Positions 18,229-27,756 of a stretch of DNA of 64,000 nucleotides are shown piece by piece; within the stretch, counting starts at the first letter, position 1, and each line of letters opens with the position of its first letter. The position numbers and the translations under genes are program-made. The notes below the pieces were generated by a model that saw only the letters and a program-made list of their open reading frames with translations, searched no databases and was not told the origin of the DNA. This DNA comes from Leptospirales bacterium (lineage in GTDB: Bacteria > Spirochaetota > Leptospiria > Leptospirales > Leptonemataceae): assembly GCA_016788865.1 (NCBI GenBank), contig JAEUSB010000048.1:79370-143369 (forward strand). Reading direction: 5' to 3'.

Positions 18229-20102
18229 AATTATTCAGGGAAGTCGTCGCATTATTCAGGATAGCGCCCGTGCTGTTTGGCACACTGGCTCTGGCCAATC
18301 AGACCCGGGCTGAGCCTGCTGAGTTTCTCTTTGTGGTCGATCAATGCCGTCTATCGTTATCTGACAAGACAGAACATAGAAATCCGGACTTCAGCCAGGG
18401 ACAATGGGAACCGGTCCAGTTTCCTGAGAGACGCAAGGAAAATGGCATAGTGTGGTATGGTTGCACTTTTGAAATGCCGGAGCATCCAGCAGACCTGATG
18501 GTTGTGCTGCACAATGCCAGGCATGCCGATGAAGTCTTCGTCAACGGGCGTTCAATTGGCGGAACGGGCGACATAGACCTACCAGGCGTCGGTGTATACC
18601 GAGAGCCACGCGCATACATGCTCCCCGTTTCACAATTACTCGGCGGCACCAACACTCTCGCCGTTCGCGTGCGGGTGATCGGACAGAACGGAGGACTTGG
18701 AGCCGCTCCCGAGATCAGGAAGGCAGCTACAATTGCGACTCTGTTGCGGGAATCATCGAGACGCGGCTACGAAGCAGTCATTTTCAGCACCGTCTATATG
18801 TTCGTGGCCTGCTACTTCTTCTACGTTTGGTCACAATTTCGCTCAAAGCGTGAAAACCTCTTCTTTGCGTTGTTCTGCGCCACTTTTTCCCTATACCTCT
18901 GCGTCCGTTTCCTGCCACAACTTCTAGCATCGCCAAGCAAATCGCTGATGCGAATTGAGCTCTGTCTTTTGTTTCTTGGGCCGCCGATGTTCATGCGATT
19001 TCTGTATCCATTTCTGGCGCGAAAAACCCCGCGCGCGCTTTTCGCGTACGATACGTTCATCGCAGGCTGCATTATTGCGATCCTTGCGTTGGCGGACCCC
19101 GAAGATTGGCGCGTCGTGCTCAGGACCTTCCAGTATTCTGTGTTCCCTCTTGTGGTCCTCGCAATCATTATTGTCGGGCAGTCAATTGCAAAGGGCAACA
19201 ACGAGGCGAAGTACATAGCCGGCGGGTTTGCGCTGGCGAGTCTGACTGTTATACTGGACTTGCTTAGCGCCATGCGCCTGGTGACAGCCCCGACGCTGGT
19301 ATTTTACGGTTTTTCCTTTCTTGTGGGGTCTATCGCGCTTGTACTTGCAGATCGGTTTGTAAGATTGTATCATGAGCAGGCTCACCGCAGCGAGTTGCTC
19401 CGCGATCTCGATCGTCGAAAGACTGATTTTCTTTCCAATATTTCCCATGAGATCAAGACACCGCTTGCGGAGGTAATGATGTATGCGGAGTCACTGGCAG
19501 ATGGCACGCTTCAGTCTCCCGAAGAAATCGCTCAGGCGCACGCGGAAATAAAAAGCAGTGCAGCTCGACTCCAGCACGTAGTTTCCGATACCGTATTGTT
19601 GAACCTTCTCGAAAAAGGGATGTACGATTCGCGAATCGAGACTCAGAACCTGCACAGTGCCGTTGCAGATGCAATTGAGAGGTTTCATGACTCGGCCGGA
19701 AGAAGGCACGTACAGATCCGGAATCAAGTTTCGGACCAACTGCGCGTTTTGTGTGATGGAGAGCTCCTTGCCAGGGCGCTTGAGAACCTGATCGAGAATG
19801 GAATCCTTTACAATCGCCAGGGGGGACAGCTAATCGTGGAGGCGTCGGAAGACGGAGACTGCGTAGTGCTAACAGTTCAGGATGAGGGTACCGGTATTGA
19901 GGAAGACGTTACGCGACATCTATTTCAGAAATTTGTTCGAGGTGATTCAAGCACAACGTATGCCATTGCCGGTACCGGGACTGGTCTGGCTCTGGCTTCA
20001 CTTGCTGCAAAAAACATGGGTGGCGAGCTGAAATTGTTGCGAACGGGCGCAGATGGGACCGTGTTCGCGCTTAAGCTAAGAGCAGGTGAAGGCAATGTCT
20101 AA
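18225..20102 (+). CDS. 7TMR-DISM sensor histidine kinase (HisKA)
   Basis: A 625-residue receptor starting with TTG in a TTGA overlap with the previous stop. It has a signal peptide ending near ANQTRAEP, a jelly-roll extracellular domain (YGCTFEMPEHPADL, DEVFVNGRSIGGTG), a 7TM block (about 180-385), HisKA with His408 (SNISHEIKTPL), an N-box ENLIENGILYN, a G1 box DEGTGIEED and GTGTGLALASLAAKN. All catalytic positions are kept. The extracellular domain differs from those of the two preceding receptors and resembles that of the next gene, which it overlaps by 8 bp. Confidence 0.9.
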   Translation: MKLFREVVALFRIAPVLFGTLALANQTRAEPAEFLFVVDQCRLSLSDKTEHRNPDFSQGQWEPVQFPERRKENGIVWYGCTFEMPEHPADLMVVLHNARHADEVFVNGRSIGGTGDIDLPGVGVYREPRAYMLPVSQLLGGTNTLAVRVRVIGQNGGLGAAPEIRKAATIATLLRESSRRGYEAVIFSTVYMFVACYFFYVWSQFRSKRENLFFALFCATFSLYLCVRFLPQLLASPSKSLMRIELCLLFLGPPMFMRFLYPFLARKTPRALFAYDTFIAGCIIAILALADPEDWRVVLRTFQYSVFPLVVLAIIIVGQSIAKGNNEAKYIAGGFALASLTVILDLLSAMRLVTAPTLVFYGFSFLVGSIALVLADRFVRLYHEQAHRSELLRDLDRRKTDFLSNISHEIKTPLAEVMMYAESLADGTLQSPEEIAQAHAEIKSSAARLQHVVSDTVLLNLLEKGMYDSRIETQNLHSAVADAIERFHDSAGRRHVQIRNQVSDQLRVLCDGELLARALENLIENGILYNRQGGQLIVEASEDGDCVVLTVQDEGTGIEEDVTRHLFQKFVRGDSSTTYAIAGTGTGLALASLAAKNMGGELKLLRTGADGTVFALKLRAGEGNV

Positions 20103-23100
20103 TCTGAGTCGCCGGATTATCGTGCTGCTCTGCAGCTTGTTCTGGAGCTGTTCGGATGGGGCGGATAGAGCGCGCATCGACCTGAACGGCAGATGGCAAA
20201 TCGCCTTCAACGATAGCCTTGAATTCAAAGACACTGTGTTCCAGAACGGCAAGTTTGAGGATATAACCGTACCGTCTAACTGGGGAAGCGTCCGAGAATA
20301 TTCCGGCGTGGCCTGGTATCAAAAAGCGTTTCAAATCCCGCCAGGTTTTGACAGGAATAATCGCGCCTTTTCGTTCGTGGTATATGATGCAGATGAAACC
20401 TTCGTGAACGGTCAGCTGATTGGAGCTTCCGGTTCCATGCAGGATCCCACTCTTCCCGCTTACAACAGAAACAGAATCTATCCTATCCCACCCGACCTGC
20501 TCAAAGAAGGCACAAACCTGTTGAGCGTACGAATTCGCCCGCTATCAGATCAGAACGCCGGAATCACCGAGAGAGTCCAAATTGCAGACCTCTTTGATCT
20601 TGAGCGGGAGCGACTGCTCTCTGAACTCCGACAGCTTTGCATGGGCACAATCTATCTAGCGGTGGGGCTCTATTTCTTCCTGTTTTTCCTGCGATTGCGG
20701 AGCATGCGCGCAAATCTCTATTTTGGCCTTTTTTGCGTGATGCTGGCATTGTACCTGCTATTGCGGGTTCCGTGGATCAGCGACAGCCTGGGATTTCTTT
20801 CTGCAAAGCGAATTGAGTACATAGTACTCTTCTGCTTGCCAATTCCGTTTCTTGCCTTCTGGAATCGAATGTTCGAGTTACCACTGAACAAGGCTCTTCC
20901 GCTCTACTACATCATTTTTGCCGCCTTCACCTACTTCCCGTTATCTTCCGACGTAATCCCTCTCTGGAGCAAGATGCTCGGGTTCTGGTATATTCCATTG
21001 CTTCCTGCAATACCGGTAGTTCTGTTCACAATATTTCGCAGCATAGCAGACGGGAACAAGACAGGTTGGGTTCTACTCGCCGGTACATTTATTTTTTCGA
21101 CCGCTATCGTGAACGACATTCTCGCGGATCGGGGATTGATCTTCACGCCAGGACTTCTGGACGTTGGTTTTCTGGCGTTCGTCACAGCAATGGCAATTTC
21201 TCTGATTCGCTCTTTTGTAGCGCTGCAGAGAGAGGCGGAAATGACGCTGGTACGGTTGACAGAGATGGATCAGCTGAAAGAGCGCCTGGTGACGAACGTC
21301 ACAGAGATGCTCATCGCACCGGCTGGAACAATATTTACGACAGCCGAGAGTCTAGCAGCAAAGGCAACAGTACCTCAGTCTGAATACGCCCGCATGTTTG
21401 AAGACGGAGCCGAGCTCAACGAAGCATTGGACAACGTGCTGTTACTCTCCAGAATTCAGTCGGGGATTGAGAAGGAGTCAATGCGAGCGATTGGTGCCCA
21501 GGAATTGGGTAAGATTTTTAGAACCATTGAGTTTCCAGCGGAAGCGTCGGTTTTAGGAACGGACGCTCTCTTACGTGCACTTCTTAATTCTATTTCAAAG
21601 CGCAGGCATTTCATTCGCTACCAGAAGGGAACCGGGCTGACGATCCGAGTGCTCGAACAGCCACGGGGCACTGATCCATCGCTCGATGGCACAGTGCAGC
21701 AGGCTGTCATAGGGACATTGGGCGGCAACATTTTCCACGAGCGAGAGAGCGGGCGCCTGATCAGCATCCCCGAAATCAAAGTGGAGAAGCCCTGGACCAT
21801 AGGCTCGACAGTTGGCTTCAAGAGGACAGCCGTCGTCAGACCCATCTGGTCAGCCATCGCGATGACCACGTACCTGATTCTGGCACAGCCCATACTGGCC
21901 GCCTTGCAGGCTGTCCACCTGCTCTGGAGTTCGCTTTTGTTACTTCGCGCCTGGAGCAAGAACTCCAGCCGCGGCTCAACATCCGAAAGGTTTGCGCGGT
22001 CCGCGCTCGACGTTGCTCTTATTGTCATTGGTGCATATGCAAGTGGCGGTATAGATTCCCCAACAATCCTGTTGCTGGCGCTTCCTGTAGTACTCAGCTC
22101 ACTTGGGGACAACAAGTGGCGCGGGCTTTTCTCTGGGGGCCTGGGAGCGTTAGGCGTCGTTGTATCCGAAATCTTGACCTCTACGGGAATTGTGCCGGAC
22201 CTGAACGTCCTGGGAAAAGGGAACACACCAACTGAACTCTGGCAAATTGGTGTTACCGGACTTATGATTCTGGGCGGTCTTCTTTCACTCGCAGTCATTA
22301 CAAACAAACTGTTCGTTTCGCAGATGGCGGCCCGTGAGGAAGCAGAACGGGAACGTCGGAAGTCAGAAAAGGCAAACGAATTCTCCCGAGAACTGAACGT
22401 TACTACTGACTTCTCAAGTTTGATTGAACGGATTGTCGCATATCTTCAGAATGAATTCAAAATTGATTCATTGATCCTGCTGTTGCCCGACGGCGAAAGC
22501 CCGGATCTGGTTTCCACGCGAGTGTTTACAAAAGCCTTTCTCGAAGAGCGCGTCATGAATGCCGCCCAATCTATCCGTATCCCGCCAGCTCCAAATGGAG
22601 GTTTGATCCGCACAGTCTTCGAAAGAAAGAAGCCAATGTACGTTCGAGTCGGAGGCTCAAAGGATATCTTTAAGCGACCATACCCGGGCATAGAAAGAGA
22701 TAGAGAGTTGGTTGAGGCCGCTGGTTTTGACTGGTTTCTACTCTTCCCAATGGTGGTTCAAGGGAAAGGAATCGGTATTGTACTTTGCACCTCGTACGAA
22801 CATCCCGAGGGATTGGGACGCGAAGAGCTCACGGCTGCGTACGGATTTCTGGATCAGGTTGCAGGCGCGTTGCACGGAGCAAATGTACTCAATCAAATTA
22901 ATCGCGAGAAAGATCGGGCCCAGGAACTCAGCAAGGAAGCAGAAAAAGCTCGCAATGAGTATGCTGAGCTGAACGAATTTGCGAAACTTGTCAATTCCAC
23001 ACCAAGTCTGTCGCGTATTTTTGATGAGATTTTTGACAGGCTGAACAAAGCTACGAACATTGATTCAGTTTGGATCGGCCTGGCTGATAAATCTGAAAGC

Positions 23101-25374
23101 TACGTTCAGAGCTACTGGTTTAAACAGCCAGGTGAAACCACGGGTGAACAGGTCGAATTCTTTACGCAAATGCGCATCCGTCTAGACTCATCGGGGGGCA
23201 CCCAGGCGCAAACATTTGCCAGGAAAGTTCCATTGCTTGTCCCGGATCTTTCAAAGATCACGGGGAGAAACATCGTGAATCCTCTCGATGGAGCGGACTA
23301 CCACATCTCGCGGTTGGACGTAGCGATACAAAACGTCGGCGGAGTTCGCGGTGGCTTCATGCAAATTCCGCTTGTCCTGGACGAACGAGTGATTGGACTT
23401 CTAAACGTAGCGCGGCACTCACGCCCACTTGATTTGAACAAGGATGAGATCCGTCGTTTGTTAGCGTTAAGCGATCAAATGACGGGTGCAATTCACAACG
23501 CAATCCTGATGGAAGAAGTCAAAGCCCGAGGGCGCGCTGCAGATCAGGCCAAGGCGGACTTCCAGGCTCTTGCAGATCTTTCAAGGAAGGCCAGTCAGAA
23601 TCCCGAGATCGTGTCCATCGTTGAAAGCGTGCACGCCTTCTGTAATTCTCGTTTCGGAATAGAATTTACGGCCCTCTACCTGGTATCTCCGGATGGAAAA
23701 GCCCTTGAAGTACGTCACGTTGCGGATTTTTCCAGAGCGATTCTGGGCGCGGAGCGAGAGCAGACTTTTAAGTCACTGCGCATACCCATTGAACCTACAA
23801 CTGGTAGTCTATACAGGACCTACAAAAAGCAAACCGTATTTTATTTGAAGAAAGTCAAGCGGTCATGGCTTCGATCTGAATTCGATCGGGAGATCGTAGA
23901 TACGCTGCAATTTGAATGGTTTGCCCAGGTTCCGTTGCTTGCGGAGGGAAAGACGATTGGCATTCTGGCCCTTACCTCCTGGAAGCAAGCCCGTCTGAGT
24001 AGCGCCGATCTTGAGTTGTTACAGGCCATGGCAGATCAGGTTGCCGGGACTGTTCGCGGTGCGCAGCAGCTAAAGGAAATCACTAGCTCACGCGAGATTG
24101 CTGATCGGCAACGGCGGGGTACTCAGAAACTGAATGAAATTGCAAAAGCGCTTAACGCGTCGCCGGACCTGAGACAGATATCACAACGTATCCTGGATCA
24201 TTTACGCGAAGAGCATTCGGTTGAATCTTCCATCCTGTTGCTGCCGGACGCAGAAGGAGCTTTGGTACCGCACATTGTTCTTGGCCGTCAGGACAGGATT
24301 GAAATCGGTCTCAGTGCCCGAATCCCAACTGGACCGGACGGGGGCCTGGTGCGCCGAGCATTTGAACGAAAGAAGCCCTTGTTTGTGAAGATTGGCGGCT
24401 CACGTGATATTTTTCGCGTTCCTTACCCGGGGATGGAACGGGATCGCAGCCTGATCGAGCGTCTGGGATTGCAATGGTTTCTACTGTTGCCGCTGATCGT
24501 GCAGGACAAATCAATTGGAATGCTAATGTGCACGTCGTATGAGGAAAAATCTGAAGGGCTAAGCACACAGGACATCAAGGATATTGGTGCGTTTGCAGAT
24601 CAGATTGCCGGTGCCCTCTACGCTTCAAACCTGCTTGCAGAAGTTGAGCGGGCTCGAATCGAATCGGACCGCCTGCTCGGAAATATCCTACCGGCAACGA
24701 TTGCGCAGGAGTTAAAGGAAAGGGGTACGGTTGAGCCACTGTTTTACGATTCCGTTTCCGTTCTGTTCACCGACTTCGTTGGCTTCACGAAAGCATCGGA
24801 GAATCTATTACCAGACGAATTGGTAACGGAGCTCGACGGTTGCTTCAGTCAGTTTGATGCAGTGGTAACGCGAAACAAAATGGAGAAACTAAAAACGATT
24901 GGTGACTCATATATGTGCGCAGCGGGACTTCCGGAAATTCGCAGCACACATGCCATTGACGCCTGCCTGACGGCGCTTGAGTTCCGTGACTTCATGCTCA
25001 CCGCACAGAGGATCAAGGAATCGCTGGGAATAGAATTCTGGCAGGTTCGCATTGGAATTCACTCCGGCCCGGTAACCGCAGGGGTCATTGGCACCAACAA
25101 GTTTGCCTACGATATCTGGGGTGATACCGTGAATACAGCCAGTCGCATGGAGAGTTCGAGCGAACCCGGAAAAGTGAATATTTCCGGGGAGACCTACAAT
25201 CTGGTGAAAGATTTTTTTGAATGCCAGTATCGAGGCAAAGTAAAAGCCAAGGGAAAAGGTGACATTGATATGTATTTCCTTGAGCGGATCAAGCCCGAGC
25301 TTTCAGCAGATGAAGTGGGGCTTCTTCCCAATGCTAAGTTCGAATTCATGCGGTCGGATCTGGAGTCCGCCTAG
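20095..25374 (+). CDS. Giant 7TMR-DISM receptor with pseudo-kinase, four GAF domains and class III adenylate cyclase
   Basis: 1759 residues from ATG 20095, which has an AGGTGAAGG ribosome site. Approximate order: lipoprotein signal (LFWSCSDG); jelly-roll extracellular domain 27-175 (LNGRWQI); 7TM block 178-375; a histidine-kinase-like segment 390-575 whose expected His is Glu404 and whose ATP boxes are unrecognisable; a second membrane block 585-741; GAF domains near 765-935, 958-1138, 1155-1325 and 1343-1515; and a catalytic cyclase 1532-1738. The cyclase keeps both metal Asp residues (FTDFVGFT, GDSYM), the Lys in LKTIGDS and WGDTVNTASRMES. It should make cAMP in response to membrane and GAF signals. 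GAF1 and GAF4 are clear internal duplicates. It is the last gene of the four-receptor operon. Confidence 0.9.
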   Translation: MSNLSRRIIVLLCSLFWSCSDGADRARIDLNGRWQIAFNDSLEFKDTVFQNGKFEDITVPSNWGSVREYSGVAWYQKAFQIPPGFDRNNRAFSFVVYDADETFVNGQLIGASGSMQDPTLPAYNRNRIYPIPPDLLKEGTNLLSVRIRPLSDQNAGITERVQIADLFDLERERLLSELRQLCMGTIYLAVGLYFFLFFLRLRSMRANLYFGLFCVMLALYLLLRVPWISDSLGFLSAKRIEYIVLFCLPIPFLAFWNRMFELPLNKALPLYYIIFAAFTYFPLSSDVIPLWSKMLGFWYIPLLPAIPVVLFTIFRSIADGNKTGWVLLAGTFIFSTAIVNDILADRGLIFTPGLLDVGFLAFVTAMAISLIRSFVALQREAEMTLVRLTEMDQLKERLVTNVTEMLIAPAGTIFTTAESLAAKATVPQSEYARMFEDGAELNEALDNVLLLSRIQSGIEKESMRAIGAQELGKIFRTIEFPAEASVLGTDALLRALLNSISKRRHFIRYQKGTGLTIRVLEQPRGTDPSLDGTVQQAVIGTLGGNIFHERESGRLISIPEIKVEKPWTIGSTVGFKRTAVVRPIWSAIAMTTYLILAQPILAALQAVHLLWSSLLLLRAWSKNSSRGSTSERFARSALDVALIVIGAYASGGIDSPTILLLALPVVLSSLGDNKWRGLFSGGLGALGVVVSEILTSTGIVPDLNVLGKGNTPTELWQIGVTGLMILGGLLSLAVITNKLFVSQMAAREEAERERRKSEKANEFSRELNVTTDFSSLIERIVAYLQNEFKIDSLILLLPDGESPDLVSTRVFTKAFLEERVMNAAQSIRIPPAPNGGLIRTVFERKKPMYVRVGGSKDIFKRPYPGIERDRELVEAAGFDWFLLFPMVVQGKGIGIVLCTSYEHPEGLGREELTAAYGFLDQVAGALHGANVLNQINREKDRAQELSKEAEKARNEYAELNEFAKLVNSTPSLSRIFDEIFDRLNKATNIDSVWIGLADKSESYVQSYWFKQPGETTGEQVEFFTQMRIRLDSSGGTQAQTFARKVPLLVPDLSKITGRNIVNPLDGADYHISRLDVAIQNVGGVRGGFMQIPLVLDERVIGLLNVARHSRPLDLNKDEIRRLLALSDQMTGAIHNAILMEEVKARGRAADQAKADFQALADLSRKASQNPEIVSIVESVHAFCNSRFGIEFTALYLVSPDGKALEVRHVADFSRAILGAEREQTFKSLRIPIEPTTGSLYRTYKKQTVFYLKKVKRSWLRSEFDREIVDTLQFEWFAQVPLLAEGKTIGILALTSWKQARLSSADLELLQAMADQVAGTVRGAQQLKEITSSREIADRQRRGTQKLNEIAKALNASPDLRQISQRILDHLREEHSVESSILLLPDAEGALVPHIVLGRQDRIEIGLSARIPTGPDGGLVRRAFERKKPLFVKIGGSRDIFRVPYPGMERDRSLIERLGLQWFLLLPLIVQDKSIGMLMCTSYEEKSEGLSTQDIKDIGAFADQIAGALYASNLLAEVERARIESDRLLGNILPATIAQELKERGTVEPLFYDSVSVLFTDFVGFTKASENLLPDELVTELDGCFSQFDAVVTRNKMEKLKTIGDSYMCAAGLPEIRSTHAIDACLTALEFRDFMLTAQRIKESLGIEFWQVRIGIHSGPVTAGVIGTNKFAYDIWGDTVNTASRMESSSEPGKVNISGETYNLVKDFFECQYRGKVKAKGKGDIDMYFLERIKPELSADEVGLLPNAKFEFMRSDLESA

Positions 25375-25437
25375 TTCCGGCCCTGCTTCAAATTTTCTGG
25401 GACGTTTGGGGCGCGATCGCGTAGTAAAGAGAAGCAT

Positions 25438-26400
25438 ATGAAACGCGGAGCTCTGGAAGGCACATTGATTGGGATCGCAATTGGCGACGCCCTGGGAGTT
25501 CCAGTAGAATTCAGAAAGCGAAGCGAACTCCAGGCAAACCCCGTTACGGACTTCACTGGATTCGGGACGCACGACCAGCCACCTGGCACCTGGAGCGATG
25601 ATACGTCCCTCACCCTCTGCCTTGTCGAAGCCCTTCTCGACGGCCTCGACTATGGCCGCATTGCTCAGAAGTTTGTTTCATGGCGTTACAATGGCTATAT
25701 GACAGCGCACGGTGAGACTTTCGATATTGGGAATGCCACAGCGCAGGCCATTTTTCGTTTGCGCGCCGGATGTGAACCAACGCTCGCCGGCGATCTTGAC
25801 GAACACGCAAACGGCAACGGTAGCCTCATGCGGATCGCTCCCATTGCCTTCTTTACTTCAAGCATGGAATTAGAGACACGGCGCAGGATAGTCTTTGACG
25901 TGGCCGGCATCACACATGGACACCCACGCTCAAAGTTTGGTTGCTGGCTGTTCACGGAGTTCTTACGAAACATTGCCCGGGGACAATCAAAGGAAGAGGC
26001 TCTTTCGGTTGCTCATGCTTCCATCCAAAGCTGGGTCGACGCCCAGGGGCCAGGCATTACGGAATGGATCCATTTCGCTCGCTGCACTCCGTTAATCCAG
26101 GACCTTCCAATGGAGGAGATCAAAAGCACGGGGTATGTGGTTCACACACTTGAGGCCAGTCTTTGGTGCTTCCTCCGCTCAGAAACGTTTGCGGATGCTG
26201 TCCTTGCAGCTGTGAATCTCGGAGATGATACAGATACAACGGGAGCTGTGGCCGGCGCCATGGCCGGGGCCTTCTATACGACGTCCACAATTCCGCAACG
26301 CTGGATTGACCAACTCGCTCAAATGCAAATGATTCGTTCTCTGGCGGAACGTTTTTGCCGGGTCATTGTCGCTTGCGAACAATCTGAAAATCAGCCATAA
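25438..26400 (+). CDS. ADP-ribosylglycohydrolase family protein
   Basis: A 320-residue enzyme of the DraG/ARH fold, which removes ADP-ribose from modified proteins or small molecules using a two-metal site. Motifs are GIAIGDALGVPVEF, the metal-binding TWSDDTSLTL (about residues 58-67), NGNGSLMRI, and the second metal cluster NLGDDTDTTGAVAGAMAG near residue 265. All the usual Asp/Thr ligands are visible. It begins 63 bp after the cyclase gene and converges with the next gene, overlapping it by 38 bp. The target is unknown, as no mono-ADP-ribosyltransferase is seen in the window. Confidence 0.92.
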   Translation: MKRGALEGTLIGIAIGDALGVPVEFRKRSELQANPVTDFTGFGTHDQPPGTWSDDTSLTLCLVEALLDGLDYGRIAQKFVSWRYNGYMTAHGETFDIGNATAQAIFRLRAGCEPTLAGDLDEHANGNGSLMRIAPIAFFTSSMELETRRRIVFDVAGITHGHPRSKFGCWLFTEFLRNIARGQSKEEALSVAHASIQSWVDAQGPGITEWIHFARCTPLIQDLPMEEIKSTGYVVHTLEASLWCFLRSETFADAVLAAVNLGDDTDTTGAVAGAMAGAFYTTSTIPQRWIDQLAQMQMIRSLAERFCRVIVACEQSENQP

Positions 26401-27469
26401 TTCCAAAGTGATCGCTGGGATGGAGGCCGTCGCGAATCTCATTGAGCACGACTTTACTACTCAGCGGCTTCAGGGAGTTGTCTTTGCAAGCGTCATAGAA
26501 TATGAAGTCAATCCGTATCGGCATCTTATCAAAGCGGAACTCAAGTTCTTTCTGGAAGCTTTTGTCCTGAGGTGCAGTATAGAACTTTTTTTGATTTTCG
26601 TTTCGTTCTGGATCCCAGGTGTTTGGATCTCCCTTTCCCACAGATCCAAAGACGTCCAATAGACCGTTAGACGTCAAATTGACAATTTCTTCGGTCTCCG
26701 CAGTGGCGTTGAAGTCCCCCATAAGTATGGAGGAATGACATTCGGACGTTCGCCTGATGAAATCAAGAGTTGCCCGGGATTCTTTCAATCTCCATTCCAC
26801 GCCTGCATCAATAGCGTTTAACGCTTCTTTGACTTCTTGCTCTGATGCCCTGCGCTCTTGCCTCAGATTGTCCAGCAGCTTCAAAACGGACGGCGTCTTG
26901 AGCACGCTGGAGTGCCAGTGCGTCGAGAAGACGTAGACGGGTGACCCGCCAACTTCAACTTGAGCGCCGAGAATCTGAGTGGCATCCTCAAAATGAAATG
27001 TGAAGAACCTGCCAACCAAACCTCCCGAGAGCTGAAACCTCTGCAGCGGTTTCATTCTCAGGGACTTACGCGCGAGGATCGCATCCCCTTCGCGCAAGTT
27101 CCAGGGCAAACCAATGGGACCAGCCCGCACACCACCAACGCCAACATGCTCAAAGTAGTCAAAGTCCAACTCCCTTGCCAGATCGCGGGCATACTCAGGC
27201 AATTTGTTGGCCTCGTGAATCGATATAATATCTGGATCGAGTTCCTTCAATTGTGAAAGGAGGGCTCTGTGGCGCTGCTGTCGCAGTTCTGAACTTTCGT
27301 ACTCCCCAATGAATACAGTGCCTTGATAGTTGAGCCCGGACCACACATTGATGTCAATGACGCGGAGGCGATCTGATTCAAATGCTGGGATCTTTACATT
27401 TCTATTACAAGAACACAGGCAAAGGCTCATAAAGAAGAGCGAAATAGAGACGGTTGTTCTGCACGGCAT
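26363..27469 (-). CDS. Endonuclease/exonuclease/phosphatase-fold lipoprotein
   Basis: About 368 residues from ATG 27469; a TTG two codons upstream is also possible. A lipoprotein signal (ISLFFMSLCLCSC) is followed by the EEP fold: DINVWSG, IISIHEANKL with the metal Glu, STHWHSS, MGDFNATAETEE, and a terminal SDHFGIMADF with the catalytic Asp-His. The fold includes neutral sphingomyelinases, inositol-phosphatases and DNases. The HEANK motif and the surface location fit a phospholipid phosphodiesterase of the sphingomyelinase type better than a DNA-repair enzyme, but the substrate is not proven. The 3' end overlaps the ADP-ribosylglycohydrolase gene. Confidence 0.82.
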   Translation of the reverse strand: MPCRTTVSISLFFMSLCLCSCNRNVKIPAFESDRLRVIDINVWSGLNYQGTVFIGEYESSELRQQRHRALLSQLKELDPDIISIHEANKLPEYARDLARELDFDYFEHVGVGGVRAGPIGLPWNLREGDAILARKSLRMKPLQRFQLSGGLVGRFFTFHFEDATQILGAQVEVGGSPVYVFSTHWHSSVLKTPSVLKLLDNLRQERRASEQEVKEALNAIDAGVEWRLKESRATLDFIRRTSECHSSILMGDFNATAETEEIVNLTSNGLLDVFGSVGKGDPNTWDPERNENQKKFYTAPQDKSFQKELEFRFDKMPIRIDFIFYDACKDNSLKPLSSKVVLNEIRDGLHPSDHFGIMADFQIVRKRQ

Positions 27470-27623
27470 TGACAACGTTTATGAAGGATACCGGGCGCAG
27501 ACAAGAAGAAACCTCACCTCATTCGAAGTCATCCCGCAAAGATCTGGTTTTAAATAAACTATGCATAGCCCTGAGTCGGTCCTTGTCTCCCGGACAATCG
27601 CGGATCTTGGTCCGGTCCCGTCG

Positions 27624-27635
27624 AACGGCGCCGTT
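27624..27635. promoter_or_regulatory. 12-bp perfect palindrome in divergent promoter region
   Basis: AACGGCGCCGTT lies in the 287-bp region between the EEP lipoprotein gene and the divergent AraC-type regulator. The region otherwise holds only low-complexity T-rich sequence near the regulator start. It could be an operator, but a single GC-rich palindrome of this size can occur by chance. Confidence 0.25.
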
Positions 27636-27756
27636 TGCTGCAGCAAAAGACAAATCCGGTTAGGCTTCCTTTTTCAAAACCAGGGTCGATTTTTTGATTG
27701 CATTGTTCCCGTGGAACCTGTCCTTCTTTTGTCTTAGATTACCGAACTGCACGCTC

